Part shown: positions 1 through 8,042 of the stretch, piece after piece | Position numbering within the stretch: position 1 is the first letter of the stretch | How the letters are laid out: every line of letters begins with the position of its first letter | Assembly: GCA_016779585.1 (NCBI GenBank) | Contig: JADHNI010000027.1 | Coordinates: 1 to 44,635, forward strand | Length of the DNA: 44,635 nucleotides | Source of the DNA: Pseudomonadales bacterium | GTDB taxonomy: Bacteria > Pseudomonadota > Gammaproteobacteria > Pseudomonadales > Azotimanducaceae | Reading direction: 5' to 3' | Notes under the pieces: generated by a model | The model's database searches: none | Told to the model about the DNA's origin: nothing | What the model saw: the letters and a program-made list of their open reading frames with translations, nothing else | Made by a program: the position numbers and the translations under genes

Positions 1-137
1 ATGCAATATTCGAATACATAGAGTTGTTCTACAACCCAAAACGTCGTCATACTCACAACAATCGAGTAGCGCCAACGGTCTATGAGCAGCGTTACTTTAT
101 GAAGAATGGAAGTGTCTAGGAAACCTAGGCCGTATCA
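1..137 (+). mobile_element. right end of an IS3-family insertion sequence
   Basis: Only the last part of the element is in the window. Frame 3 encodes the C-terminal tail of an IS3-type OrfB transposase, and just past its stop codon the DNA runs through a probable terminal inverted repeat that includes GTGTCTAGGAAACC and ends TCA near position 137. IS3-family ends commonly start TGA/TGT and finish TCA/ACA, and the transposase stop often lies in or beside the right repeat. The DMT permease reading frame resumes immediately afterwards, which places the insertion boundary at about 137/138. The left end, and so any target-site duplication, is outside the window. Confidence 0.7.
3..119 (+). CDS. 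IS3-family transposase OrfB, C-terminal fragment (5' end outside window)
   Basis: Translation from position 3 gives about 38 residues up to a TAG at 117-119. The segment contains YIELFYNPKRRHTHN, closely resembling the Y-I-E-x-(F/Y)-YN-x-x-R-x-H-(S/T) tail of the rve integrase domain in IS3/IS150-type OrfB proteins, followed by the usual P-x-x-(Y/F)-E region. This part lies downstream of the DDE catalytic residues, which would be upstream of the window. The frame runs open to the window edge with no start, so it is the end of a longer gene rather than a small ORF. Whether the element is complete and active cannot be judged here. Confidence 0.75.
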   Translation, partial: AIFEYIELFYNPKRRHTHNNRVAPTVYEQRYFMKNGSV

Positions 138-603
138 GTTTCGCCAGGAAGTCATTACACCCGTCAAGGTGATCGGGGCGATGCTGGTCTTTTCCGGTGT
201 GGCCTTTAACCTGCTGGCAAGGCCGTACCTGCAGATTTATAGTCCGCTGCAGGCGACAGCCTGGTTCATGGCGTGCGGATGGCTGGCCATGTTTACCGTG
301 ACCCTCGCAACCGGCACACTGGAATTCCGTATGCCGTCGGCAGATACCTGGTGGGTCTTGCTGTTCATCGGCACCCTGGGTGGTGCTGTGCCGATATTCC
401 TTTTCAACTGGGCGCTTGGTCACATCGAGGCAACACTGGTGTCGGTCTGCCTTGGACTGAACCCCCTGACCGCCGCCGTGCTTGGTGTTGTCGTGCTGTC
501 AGAGCCGTTGACGCTGTCCCTGGTGCTTGGCCTGCTGCTGGTGCTCGCCGGTATCGTGATTGCCAACTACCGAACGAAAAAGGTATACGAGCATTTCGAC
601 TGA
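138..603 (+). pseudogene. DMT-superfamily (EamA) permease, 3' half, cut by the IS element
   Basis: The 155 or so permease residues form one EamA repeat: about five hydrophobic segments ending in the typical LLLVLAGIVIANY-like last helix and a short basic tail. Full DMT/EamA carriers have two such repeats in about 300 residues, so this is the second repeat only. An open frame can be read from an ATG at 106, but its first ten or so codons lie inside the IS end, so that start is an artefact of the insertion. The first repeat presumably lies on the other side of the IS. The substrate is unknown; EamA proteins typically export metabolites. A 10-TM product cannot be made from this locus as seen. 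Confidence 0.75.
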
Positions 604-619
604 AGTGCTGGTCTTCAGT
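599..619. terminator. hairpin between convergent DMT remnant and surE-like gene
   Basis: A perfect 7-bp inverted repeat (ACTGAAG ... CTTCAGT) with a 7-nt loop spans the stop codons of both convergent genes. No T-tract follows on either strand, so it does not look like a standard Rho-independent terminator. It may act as a weak bidirectional transcript end or a 3'-end stabiliser. Confidence 0.3.
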
Positions 620-1742
620 TGCCCCAGCTACCCGGGTTAAACATCCTGCGCAGCCAGGAATCAGGTTTCTTTTTCGCTTCAGCCGGCTCACCGGTTTCTT
701 CTTCAACCTGTTCAACAGGTGGAGGAGCATTCTGCCGGGTGCTAACGGGTTCTTCGCGAATCTCGGCGCGAGTCTCAGGCAGCTGGATCACCGGTTCAAC
801 AGGTTTGCGTTCGTTCAAGACACTTGGTTTCGGTGGTGGGCTGGGTGTATCTTCTTTCGCCACGGGTGCCTCGACCTTCTTTGCCGGTTTTGCGACAGGC
901 TCATAGGCGCGGTCCAGCAGATGTTTGTCCATGTACTTCTGACCACGTCGTGTGGTGACGGACATGTCCCCGTCGAGGAAAGTCAGCGTAACAAAGCCAT
1001 CGACCAGGGACTCGGCGTCCTGTGCGCGTGCGTTTCGGTGAGGTGCCTGAAACTCCGGTACGTACTTACCTTCTGCGTTGATGTTGTACCGATTGGCAAA
1101 AATCGAATGGCTTGATAGCGATGACCAGCGTACTCCGCGAACGTCGAGAGGCAGTCTGGCCGGATAGTTCACATTTAGAACCGCTGTCATGTCCTGCAGT
1201 TGCATGTTATTGATCAGCCGCACCAACAGGCTCGCCGCGCCTTTGAATGCGCCCACGGTGCTGGGGAAGCCGCGATCTAATTCATCGAGTTTGATCTCCA
1301 CGGAAACTGCGATCGCCGGTACGCCGAGGTGGAATGCCGTTACCGCTGCGCCAACTGTGCCGGAGATATTCACATCCCGGCCGGTGTTCTGGCCGAAGTT
1401 TGCCCCGGAGACGACAAGGTCTGGTGGATCGTTGTACATGATGTTGCCCAGGCCCACTCTGACTGCATCCGCCGGTCTTCCATGAACAGCCCAGACCTGG
1501 TTCGGATAAGCAGTAACTTCAACACCACTGCCAGTGACTGACGCAGATGCGCCGCTCTGCTGCGTTGCCGGTGCAACCACAAAAACGTCATGCCCGGCAT
1601 TGATGAGTGCGGTCCTCAGTGTTTGCAGGCCGGGTGACTGGTAACCGTCATCATTGGTCAGCAGGATTCTGAGGTTTTGCTCTGCCCATCCGAGTGATGG
1701 GAGCAGCAGGAGAAGGGTGATCAGGTAACGCACGAGACGCAT
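615..1742 (-). CDS. exported SurE-family 5'/3'-nucleotidase with proline-rich C-terminal extension
   Basis: SurE proteins are metal-dependent acid phosphatases acting on nucleoside monophosphates. The family motifs are present: the metal-binding NDDG near residue 30 and SGANFGQNTG...SGTVGAA around residues 110-130. Two things are odd. The protein starts with a signal peptide (MRLVRYLITLLLLLPSLGWA), whereas SurE is normally cytoplasmic. About 80 residues rich in Pro, Glu and Lys follow the enzyme domain, giving about 375 residues against the usual 250. An ATG at 1742 begins a clean signal peptide; a TTG at 1754 is an alternative, and neither has a clear ribosome site. The sequence suggests a periplasmic, possibly wall- or envelope-spanning nucleotidase. 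It is convergent with the DMT remnant and divergent from the crotonase gene. Confidence 0.85.
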   Translation of the reverse strand: MRLVRYLITLLLLLPSLGWAEQNLRILLTNDDGYQSPGLQTLRTALINAGHDVFVVAPATQQSGASASVTGSGVEVTAYPNQVWAVHGRPADAVRVGLGNIMYNDPPDLVVSGANFGQNTGRDVNISGTVGAAVTAFHLGVPAIAVSVEIKLDELDRGFPSTVGAFKGAASLLVRLINNMQLQDMTAVLNVNYPARLPLDVRGVRWSSLSSHSIFANRYNINAEGKYVPEFQAPHRNARAQDAESLVDGFVTLTFLDGDMSVTTRRGQKYMDKHLLDRAYEPVAKPAKKVEAPVAKEDTPSPPPKPSVLNERKPVEPVIQLPETRAEIREEPVSTRQNAPPPVEQVEEETGEPAEAKKKPDSWLRRMFNPGSWGN

Positions 1743-1820
1743 CCGGGAGCACAATCGAACTTGCAGTTTACCTTCTCGTCATGATGCCGCACAGTACCCT
1801 CAGACGATAGGAGATCTACC

Positions 1821-2669
1821 ATGGCTTATGACTACGAAACCCTCGAAGTATCCCAGGATGGCGCGGTACTGACCGCGACCATCAATAATCCTCCCGTCAA
1901 TGTCATGACGTTACAGCTGTATATGGACCTGGTGGGGTTTACCAGTGAGGTTGAAGCTGACGAGAACGTCAGGGCGGTTGTATTCCAGAGTGCGGACCCG
2001 GACTTCTTCATTGCTCATTTTGACGTGGAAGCCATTCTGCAGTTCCCATCTGATACACCGGCGGAAAAAAGTCCGGAACTCTCAGACTTTCACCTGATGT
2101 GTGAGCGCGTCAGGACCATGCCCAAGGCGACGATCGTCAAGATGGCCGGACGAGCCGGCGGAGGTGGCAATGAGTTTGCGTCGTCCTGTGACATGCGCTT
2201 CGGCCTGAAAGGCAAAACCGTCATCAACCAGATGGAAGTTGCCCTGGGCATCCTGCCTGGTGGCACAGGCACGCAGCGGCTACCGAGACTGGTAGGGCGG
2301 GGCAGGGCCATGGAGATTTGCCTTGGCAGTGATGATATTGATGCAGAAACTGCAGAGCGCTGGGGTTACCTGAACCGGATTTTTGATACCCAGGAAGCAC
2401 TGGATCAATTTGTCGACCAGCTGGCACAAAGGATTGCTTCATTCCCGGCGGAGGCAATTGGTCTATGCAAGACCTCAATCAACAACGCGGAAATGCCATG
2501 GGAATCCGGATTGCTGGAAGAGGCGTACCTGTTCCAGCAGACACTTCGTACCCACGGAGCGCAGTCCAATATGCGCAAGGCCATGGAGATCGGCCTGCAG
2601 ACCCGGGAAGGTGAGCTTCGCATGGGTGAACTCTGTGCGGAGATTGCCAGTGCGGCAAATGACGACTGA
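1821..2669 (+). CDS. enoyl-CoA hydratase/isomerase (crotonase) family protein
   Basis: The 282-residue product has the crotonase fold signatures. The oxyanion-hole loops and both glutamates used by enoyl-CoA hydratase are in place: GGGNE (E118) and NQMEVALGILPG (E139), followed by GGTGTQRLPRLVG. Water addition to a 2-enoyl-CoA is therefore plausible, although crotonases also do isomerisation, hydrolysis and C-C cleavage. The start is fixed by AGGAGA about 7 nt upstream. It is a single gene, divergent from the surE-like gene and meeting the Gfo/Idh/MocA gene tail to tail with no spacer. It fits the acyl-CoA metabolism elsewhere in the window but is not in the same operon. Confidence 0.88.
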   Translation: MAYDYETLEVSQDGAVLTATINNPPVNVMTLQLYMDLVGFTSEVEADENVRAVVFQSADPDFFIAHFDVEAILQFPSDTPAEKSPELSDFHLMCERVRTMPKATIVKMAGRAGGGGNEFASSCDMRFGLKGKTVINQMEVALGILPGGTGTQRLPRLVGRGRAMEICLGSDDIDAETAERWGYLNRIFDTQEALDQFVDQLAQRIASFPAEAIGLCKTSINNAEMPWESGLLEEAYLFQQTLRTHGAQSNMRKAMEIGLQTREGELRMGELCAEIASAANDD

Positions 2670-3713
2670 CTAGAAGACCTGAATACTGACCGGCTGGCCG
2701 TGCTCGATGGACTCCTGCGCCGCGACACCCATGGCGACAGAACGAAATCCGTCACGGGTTGTGACCGCTGGGGGTTGTCCTGAGCGGATCGCGTCGATGA
2801 ACGCCTTCTGTTCGAGGTAACTGGCACCGTGGTGCAGCCCCATGAATTCAATGCCTGGGTCGTGGGGTACCATGTAGCTTTCGTGTTCCCCCGATCTTGT
2901 TGAAAAACTCAGCTGGTTGTCCGGGATGTGCACCTCAAGTTTGCCACTGCTGCCGGTGGCCGTGAGTTCCTGCTCGTTAGGGCTGCCCTCGGCAAACATG
3001 CAGAGGTCGAGGCAGGCTCGAACACCGTTGTCGAACTCAACGATGGTGAATGCATTGTCAAGAATGTCGGAGCGCTCACCGTCATAAACCTCATCCAGGT
3101 GATTCACATCCTGGCTGCCGGAAGAAAACGCTGTCACAGGTTCGGCACCGGTCACCAGGTTCATCAGGTCAAAGAAGTGGCAGCATTTTTCAACCAGGGT
3201 TCCGCCGGAGTTTCGGTTGAACCGGTTCCAGTTGCCAACCTTCTTGAGAAAAGGACCACGGTGTTCGCGGATGAAGAACATCTTCAGGTCACCCACCTCC
3301 GGTAATCGCTGCAGGAAGTGGGTGGTCGCAGACATGTAGCGGTATTCCAGCGCCACCCAGATCATTGCCTGCCTTGACTCATCGATCTCGATCACTTCCC
3401 GGGCATCGTCGAGTGTGGTGCACATCGGTTTTTCCAGCAGCAGGTGAAAAGGCGTCTCAGCGAGATCGCGAACCACATCAATGTGTGTGAAGTTTGGCGA
3501 GGCGATGATGACCGCATCCAGGTTAAGCGCTTTCAGTGCCCGGTAGTCTTCAAAAACGGCAGGCTGGAATCGATCCCCGCAGGCTTTCAGTGCCCAGTCG
3601 CGTGGTTTTTCATTCGGGTCAGCCACCGCCACCAGCTCTACATCGGGAATGTGTGCCAGGTTGCGGATGTGCTCACAACCCATCATGCCGGTACCTATCA
3701 CGGCGAATTTCAT
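2670..3713 (-). CDS. Gfo/Idh/MocA-family NAD(P)-dependent oxidoreductase
   Basis: The N-terminal Rossmann fold shows GTGMMG at residues 7-12, and the family's EKP motif appears as LLEKPMC near residue 95, contributing the lysine that contacts substrate and nicotinamide. The alpha/beta C-terminal domain contains GGTLVEKCCHFFDLM, corresponding to the usual G-x-x-x-(D/E)-x-x-x-H-x-x-D motif with catalytic His. At 347 residues it is of normal length. Family members oxidise or reduce sugars, inositols and related hydroxy compounds. Its ATG overlaps the stop of the upstream lactonase gene (TGATG), so the two are likely translationally coupled and share a sugar-type pathway: dehydrogenase to lactone, lactonase to acid. 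Confidence 0.88.
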   Translation of the reverse strand: MKFAVIGTGMMGCEHIRNLAHIPDVELVAVADPNEKPRDWALKACGDRFQPAVFEDYRALKALNLDAVIIASPNFTHIDVVRDLAETPFHLLLEKPMCTTLDDAREVIEIDESRQAMIWVALEYRYMSATTHFLQRLPEVGDLKMFFIREHRGPFLKKVGNWNRFNRNSGGTLVEKCCHFFDLMNLVTGAEPVTAFSSGSQDVNHLDEVYDGERSDILDNAFTIVEFDNGVRACLDLCMFAEGSPNEQELTATGSSGKLEVHIPDNQLSFSTRSGEHESYMVPHDPGIEFMGLHHGASYLEQKAFIDAIRSGQPPAVTTRDGFRSVAMGVAAQESIEHGQPVSIQVF

Positions 3714-4561
3714 CAGGGAAGCGCCACCCTGGCCGGGGTTATCGGCAACCCGGCAACGTCTGTGCGAGTTCGATACACGGCCCCGGCGCGATCACTGTCC
3801 ATGCCGTTGGAACCGCTGACGATATAGAGGTCTTTCAGGTCGTCGCCACCGAAACAGACACTGGTGCACATGGGCTGGGGTATTTCGATCAGATGATCAA
3901 AACTGCCGTCAGGCAGGTAAACACCCACGCCGCCGCCACCGGCAAGCGCCACCCAGACACGGCCATCCTCGGTGACGGCAAGACCGTCCGGTGCGCCGCC
4001 TTCTGCTGTAACAAAAACCTGTTTCTCTCCAAGCCGACCATCGGCCTGGACCTCGTAACAGTTCACGTGGCTGCGCGCAGAATCTGAGTGATAAAGGGTA
4101 CGACCATCCGGAGAAAAACCGAGGCCATTGGTGAGCAGGATATCTGTCGCAACCTCGTGTGCTGTGCCGGCCAGGTCGATCATGTACAGGCTGCCTGTGT
4201 GAGTCTGTTCCGTACCATCGAGTGGGTCGGAGCCCAATGAACCAGCATAGATTCGTCCTTGTGCATCGGTGGTGATGTCATTAAAGCCGATCATGCCTTT
4301 TGCGCTGTCGGGTTCGAAGATGGTTTTTGTTTCACCTTCAGGCTCAGACTTCCAGGAAATGTTCCTGCCAGAAACAATCATGCCGCCGGAGGCATGTTCA
4401 GCCATGCCGCCCATACCGCGCCTGTGGGCAAAGACCGTGTCCACATCACCATTTCCCCGAAGCAGAAACGCTCCGCCGTGAGACGCGTCACTGAAAAGCA
4501 GCCCGTCTTTTCGCCAGACTGGGCCTTCCACCAGGCCGTAACCTTCAGTCAGTTTTTCCAT
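3713..4561 (-). CDS. SMP-30/gluconolactonase/LRE-family protein
   Basis: The 282-residue product matches the six-bladed propeller of SMP-30/gluconolactonase enzymes, which hydrolyse sugar lactones using a divalent metal. Visible motifs include EGPVWR near residue 10 (metal-binding Glu), GFNDITTDAQGRIYAGS (Asn/Asp metal site region), TNGLGFSPDGRTLYHSDS and GAPDGLAVTEDGRVWVA, each close to family consensus. The ATG at 4561 is chosen because it is preceded by GAGGGGTGAG and places the first blade correctly; a longer upstream frame has no domain content. It is the first gene of a two-gene unit with the Gfo/Idh/MocA dehydrogenase and is divergent from the SnoaL-like gene, 48 bp away. Confidence 0.87.
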   Translation of the reverse strand: MEKLTEGYGLVEGPVWRKDGLLFSDASHGGAFLLRGNGDVDTVFAHRRGMGGMAEHASGGMIVSGRNISWKSEPEGETKTIFEPDSAKGMIGFNDITTDAQGRIYAGSLGSDPLDGTEQTHTGSLYMIDLAGTAHEVATDILLTNGLGFSPDGRTLYHSDSARSHVNCYEVQADGRLGEKQVFVTAEGGAPDGLAVTEDGRVWVALAGGGGVGVYLPDGSFDHLIEIPQPMCTSVCFGGDDLKDLYIVSGSNGMDSDRAGAVYRTRTDVAGLPITPARVALP

Positions 4562-4597
4562 AGACTCACCCCTCGCTGTTGAGGCGTCATAATCGCC

Positions 4598-4603
4598 TAT
4601 AAT
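4598..4603 (+). promoter_or_regulatory. consensus -10 box placed for a leaderless transcript
   Basis: A perfect TATAAT ends 6 nt before the ATG at 4610, so transcription from it would start at or next to the start codon. No good -35 at 17 bp and no Shine-Dalgarno are visible. A GTG at 4604 in the same frame is the only other start. Confidence 0.45.
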
Positions 4604-4609
4604 GTGGGC

Positions 4610-5131
4610 ATGAAAAAGTCTGTTTTTGCTTGCCTGTTTCTTTCGCTGTCGATGCACGGGCTGGCCTGCGAGGATGACAGTGTCGCGATCCGTTACCTGT
4701 CCGCCATTGATGGCATGAACTGGGCGCAGATGAGCTCGCTGCTTGCAGAGAACGCCCACTACACCGATCCGACCATGATCTATTTCGATCGCCCGGCCAT
4801 TGATCTTATAGGGCGCGATGACATCGTTGAGTTCTGGCGTTCCTCATCGGAGGATTCAGGAACCAGCGATATCGGTTACACGGTTACCGCGTGTTTTGAG
4901 ACGGCGGGTTACCATATGGTGAACCTGGATATTGCCATTACGGTGTCCGGCAAGTTCTGGAATGTGAACAAGGATGAGATCGTTATGCCGGGCAAGGTGA
5001 TCTCTCTGATTCGTGTTCAGGATGATGCTGTAATCGAGCACCACGATTTTGTTGGCTACGCCGGTACCGAGTCTTTCATCGCTGAACTGCAGCAGCGTTA
5101 TGGCACTGCCAGTAAAGATTCCGGTCAGTAA
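4610..5131 (+). CDS. exported SnoaL-like (NTF2-fold) protein
   Basis: The 173-residue product begins with a signal peptide (MKKSVFACLFLSLSMHGLACED; cleavage likely near Ala-Cys, though the site is not a clear lipobox). The mature part has the NTF2/SnoaL pattern: an opening helix with RYLSAIDGMNWAQMSSLL, then AENAHYTDPT, then IGRDDIVEFWRSS, and beta strands ending VIEHHDFVGYA. Such cone-shaped folds include small-molecule isomerases and cyclases as well as non-catalytic binding proteins, so no reaction is assigned. The gene may be translated from a leaderless mRNA. It converges on the sulfatase gene, overlapping by 7 bp at the 3' ends. Confidence 0.7.
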   Translation: MKKSVFACLFLSLSMHGLACEDDSVAIRYLSAIDGMNWAQMSSLLAENAHYTDPTMIYFDRPAIDLIGRDDIVEFWRSSSEDSGTSDIGYTVTACFETAGYHMVNLDIAITVSGKFWNVNKDEIVMPGKVISLIRVQDDAVIEHHDFVGYAGTESFIAELQQRYGTASKDSGQ

Positions 5132-6636
5132 CGCTCGGCTCTTCTTTCCACGATGCCGTCCTCTGTCAGGGCAACATGCGTCAGGGTCTGCTCGTCATGG
5201 TTCATACGCCATGACAGCATCTTTTGTGCGTACTCCAGCACCTTCGGCAGGTACTCCGGGTCATTCGCCAAGTTATGGAGTTCTCCCGGGTCTTTTTCCA
5301 GGTCGAAGAACAGTGGTGGCAGGTTGGTAAAGTGCACGTACTTGTAGCGTTCATCACGCAACACGTTCAGGGTGCACTGGTGCTGTGTTAAGCCCAGTTC
5401 CGATTCCATCTGCTCACCTTCCGCGACGTCCCTGAAATCAAACTCCCAGTGCGCGGCGTCACGCCAGTTCGACGGTGTATTTCCAGTCCTAAGGACAGGC
5501 ATCAGTGATCTGCCGTCACACTGGTTCGGTATATCCAGGCCGAGCCAGTCCAGCATGGTGGGCATGATATCCACATTCTCCGTAAAGTCCTGCACGACCT
5601 GGCCTCGGGTTTCAACGGCGCCGGGGTCCCTGACGATCAGCGGTATGTGGTAACTGGCGTCGAAAAAACCGAGTTTGCCGATAAGCCAGTGATCACCAAT
5701 CTGCTCGCCGTGATCCGAGGTAAAAACAATCAGTGTGTTATCCCACTGGTTTGATGCTTTGAGGTAATCGAACAGCCGGCCAAGGTTGTCGTCCACTTTT
5801 GTCATGAGTCCATAGTAGGAAGCTTTGAGGCGGGCGGTCTTCCGATCATCCGGTGGTGCACCGTAGTGTGGTTTGTTCAGGTAAGTTCTGACGAACGGAT
5901 GCTGGTCTGCTTCTGTCTGCCTATCCGGATGAGGATTAAACGTCATCAGGTCTTCCGGTGGGTAGAGATCGTTGTAGGGTTCCGGTGCAACCCAGGGTGG
6001 GTGAGGGCGCAGCAGTGACAGGTCCACAATCCAGGCCTCATCCTGTGCCTTTATATAGTCAATGGTCCGGTCCACCATGAACCAGGTATCGTGTTGCTCT
6101 TTTCGTAGTGATAGTGGCGCAGGACCCGTGCCGCCATTTTCAAATTCAGGCACGTCTTTCTTTTCTGTGTAGAACTTCCAGTTCGGATCGGGGATTTCTT
6201 ATCCCTGTTCACCCAGCCAGTTTGCCCAGGCATCCGGATAGGTGCCCATCATGATGACCGGTTTGATGCCTGGCAGTGGCCCCTCGTAGGTTTTCATGAA
6301 TTCATGATCCGGATCGAAGTCCCCGGGATCATTGGCTGTATCTGTGTACCCGAACAGGGCCGGGTCGTAACCCTGGCGACGCACTTCCAGTGCCCAGTTG
6401 GTATGCCGCGAGTCCAGTGGTGTGCCGTTGGTGCCGGAGCGATGGTTCTGCAGGTACATACCGGTATGCAGGCTGGCGCGGGAAGGTCCGCATGGAACTG
6501 CATTGGCATAGTGTCGGGCGAACATGACGCCTTCAGCTGCCAGCGCATCCAGGTTGGGCGTCTTTACCCTGTGCCCGCGGCTCGACAGGCACTCACCGCG
6601 CCATTGATCCGCGGTAATGAACAAGATGTTTTTCAT
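5125..6636 (-). pseudogene. sulfatase / phosphonate monoester hydrolase, interrupted by an in-frame TAA
   Basis: Both halves are in the same frame and together make 504 codons, the normal size of the alkaline-phosphatase-superfamily sulfatases. The 5' part has ITADQWRGE and the formylglycine motif CGPSR. The 3' part has FTSDHGEQIGDH, RDERYKYVHF and the LPPLFFDLEKDPGE stretch. The overall pattern is that of phosphonate monoester hydrolases/arylsulfatases. A TAA at 6199-6201 follows codon 145; the 15 codons between it and the next possible start (a GTG at 6153) read as normal protein (EIPDPNWKFYTEK). As written, the product lacks most of the fold. The cause could be a nonsense mutation or a base error. 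The upstream ATG at 6636 lies near a tandem repeat shared with the divergent MFS gene. Confidence 0.8.
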
Positions 6637-6662
6637 GTCGTCAATCTAGGCGCCTCGCAGAC

Positions 6663-6704
6663 TTGCGTCAATGAGGTTGCGTCAATGAGGCCGCGCCAAT
6701 GAGA
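6663..6704. repeat. 14-bp tandem repeat, three copies, in a divergent promoter region
   Basis: TTGCGTCAATGAGG occurs at 6663-6676 and 6677-6690, with a diverged third copy at 6691-6704. The last copy supplies the probable ATG of the MFS gene (6699), while the preceding copy supplies GAGG as its ribosome site. Confidence 0.7.
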
Positions 6705-8042
6705 CGTGTTATGCTGCGCGCCTTTTTTGCGAGCGTCTCCCTGGTACACCTGATGATCCCCGTTAACTGGCCCTTTGACCCGAAACGATCTCCTGTTTTT
6801 TATGGCTGGGTCGTCTGGTTGTTCTCCACGCTGGGCTTCCTGATGAGTATTCCGGGACAGACCATGGGTATGGCTGTGTTCACGGACCCGTTCATCGAGG
6901 TGTTCGACCTGACCCGGACACAGCTTTCGATGGCTTACCTGTTCGGGACTATTGGTTCGTCGCTATTCCTGACCCAGGCTGGCCGTTGGTACGACCGCCT
7001 GGGCGGTCGCATCATGATTGCGCTGTCGTCGCTGGCGCTGGGCGTGATGGTCCTGTACATCAGCGCTGTTGATGTCATCAGTGAGCTCCTTGGTGGTCAC
7101 ACCATGGTGACGTTTGTGCTGATCCTTCTTGGTTTCTTCGGTGTTCGGTTTTTTGGCCAGGGTGTACTGACCAGTTGTTCACGAAATGTATTGCTGCTCT
7201 GGTTTGTGAAACGTCGCGGGCTGGTCAGTGGTGTTCGCAGTGTTTTCACCAGTTTTGGTTTTTCGCTGGCGCCGCTTGGCATTGCGATGCTGATCGCATG
7301 GTTCGGCTGGCGTGGTGCGCTGTGGTCTATGGCGCTGGCCGTGGGAGTTGTCTTCGCGATACTTGCCCTCGTGTTTGTTCGTGATAATCCGGCTTCGTGC
7401 GGGCTTCAGCCCGACGGCGGAGAGCCAAGTGAAGATCATGAGGCACCAAAGGAAGCGCCCAGCCAGACACTCGCAGAGGCGCAGCGATCCCCCGTTTTCT
7501 GGATCTATTCTCTCAGCCTTGCCATGCATGCGATGTTTGGCACGGCATTGACCTTCCATGTGGTGGCGATCTTCGCTGAAGCAGGGTTGCCCCGGGATGT
7601 GGCCTTCGGTTACTTCTTTCCCAGCGCTGTATTCGCTACAACTTCAAACCTGCTTTGCAGCTGGCTGGTAGACAAGTACCCGATGAAACCTTTCCTGATC
7701 ATGATGCTGGCGGGTTTTGTGATCGGCGCCTGGGGCCTGATCAACCTGCACCAACCCTGGGGCTACTGGATGCTGGCATCCGGCTTCGGTACCGGTGGCG
7801 GGTTATGGGGCGTTACTTCCAACCTGGCTTTTATCCGCTTCTTCGGACCGCTGCACCTGGGTGAGGTGAGTGGTTTCAATACGTCGATTTCGGTGTTTGC
7901 CAGCGCCGTTGGCCCGTTCGCTTTTTCACTCGCCGTGGATTACCTGGGCAGTTACAACGCGGCGGCACAGATTTGCCTGGCGCTCCTGTTTGCGTTGCTC
8001 GCTGCAGCCCTGCTGGTTAAACAAAATGAAGTCATGCACTGA
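6699..8042 (+). CDS. MFS transporter
   Basis: The 447-residue protein has twelve predicted hydrophobic segments and MFS loop motifs such as GRWYDRLGGR between TM2 and TM3 (the motif A region, residues ~98-107) and a charged central loop near residues 225-260. The look is that of the monocarboxylate/oxalate-formate-like group, but the substrate is not readable. The start at 6699 has GAGG about 9 nt upstream; an ATG at 6753, just before the NWPFDPKRSPVFYGW region, would give a more typical N-terminus and is equally possible. It is divergent from the damaged sulfatase and could have served the same pathway. It overlaps the downstream methyltransferase-like gene tail to tail by 11 bp. Confidence 0.83.
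   Translation: MRRVMLRAFFASVSLVHLMIPVNWPFDPKRSPVFYGWVVWLFSTLGFLMSIPGQTMGMAVFTDPFIEVFDLTRTQLSMAYLFGTIGSSLFLTQAGRWYDRLGGRIMIALSSLALGVMVLYISAVDVISELLGGHTMVTFVLILLGFFGVRFFGQGVLTSCSRNVLLLWFVKRRGLVSGVRSVFTSFGFSLAPLGIAMLIAWFGWRGALWSMALAVGVVFAILALVFVRDNPASCGLQPDGGEPSEDHEAPKEAPSQTLAEAQRSPVFWIYSLSLAMHAMFGTALTFHVVAIFAEAGLPRDVAFGYFFPSAVFATTSNLLCSWLVDKYPMKPFLIMMLAGFVIGAWGLINLHQPWGYWMLASGFGTGGGLWGVTSNLAFIRFFGPLHLGEVSGFNTSISVFASAVGPFAFSLAVDYLGSYNAAAQICLALLFALLAAALLVKQNEVMH

Noticed and set aside
273-1115. 280-codon frame on the + strand across the DMT remnant and surE-like gene
   Set aside because: It overlaps two genes with well-conserved protein motifs, has a low-complexity Arg/Trp/Cys-rich composition and no domain.
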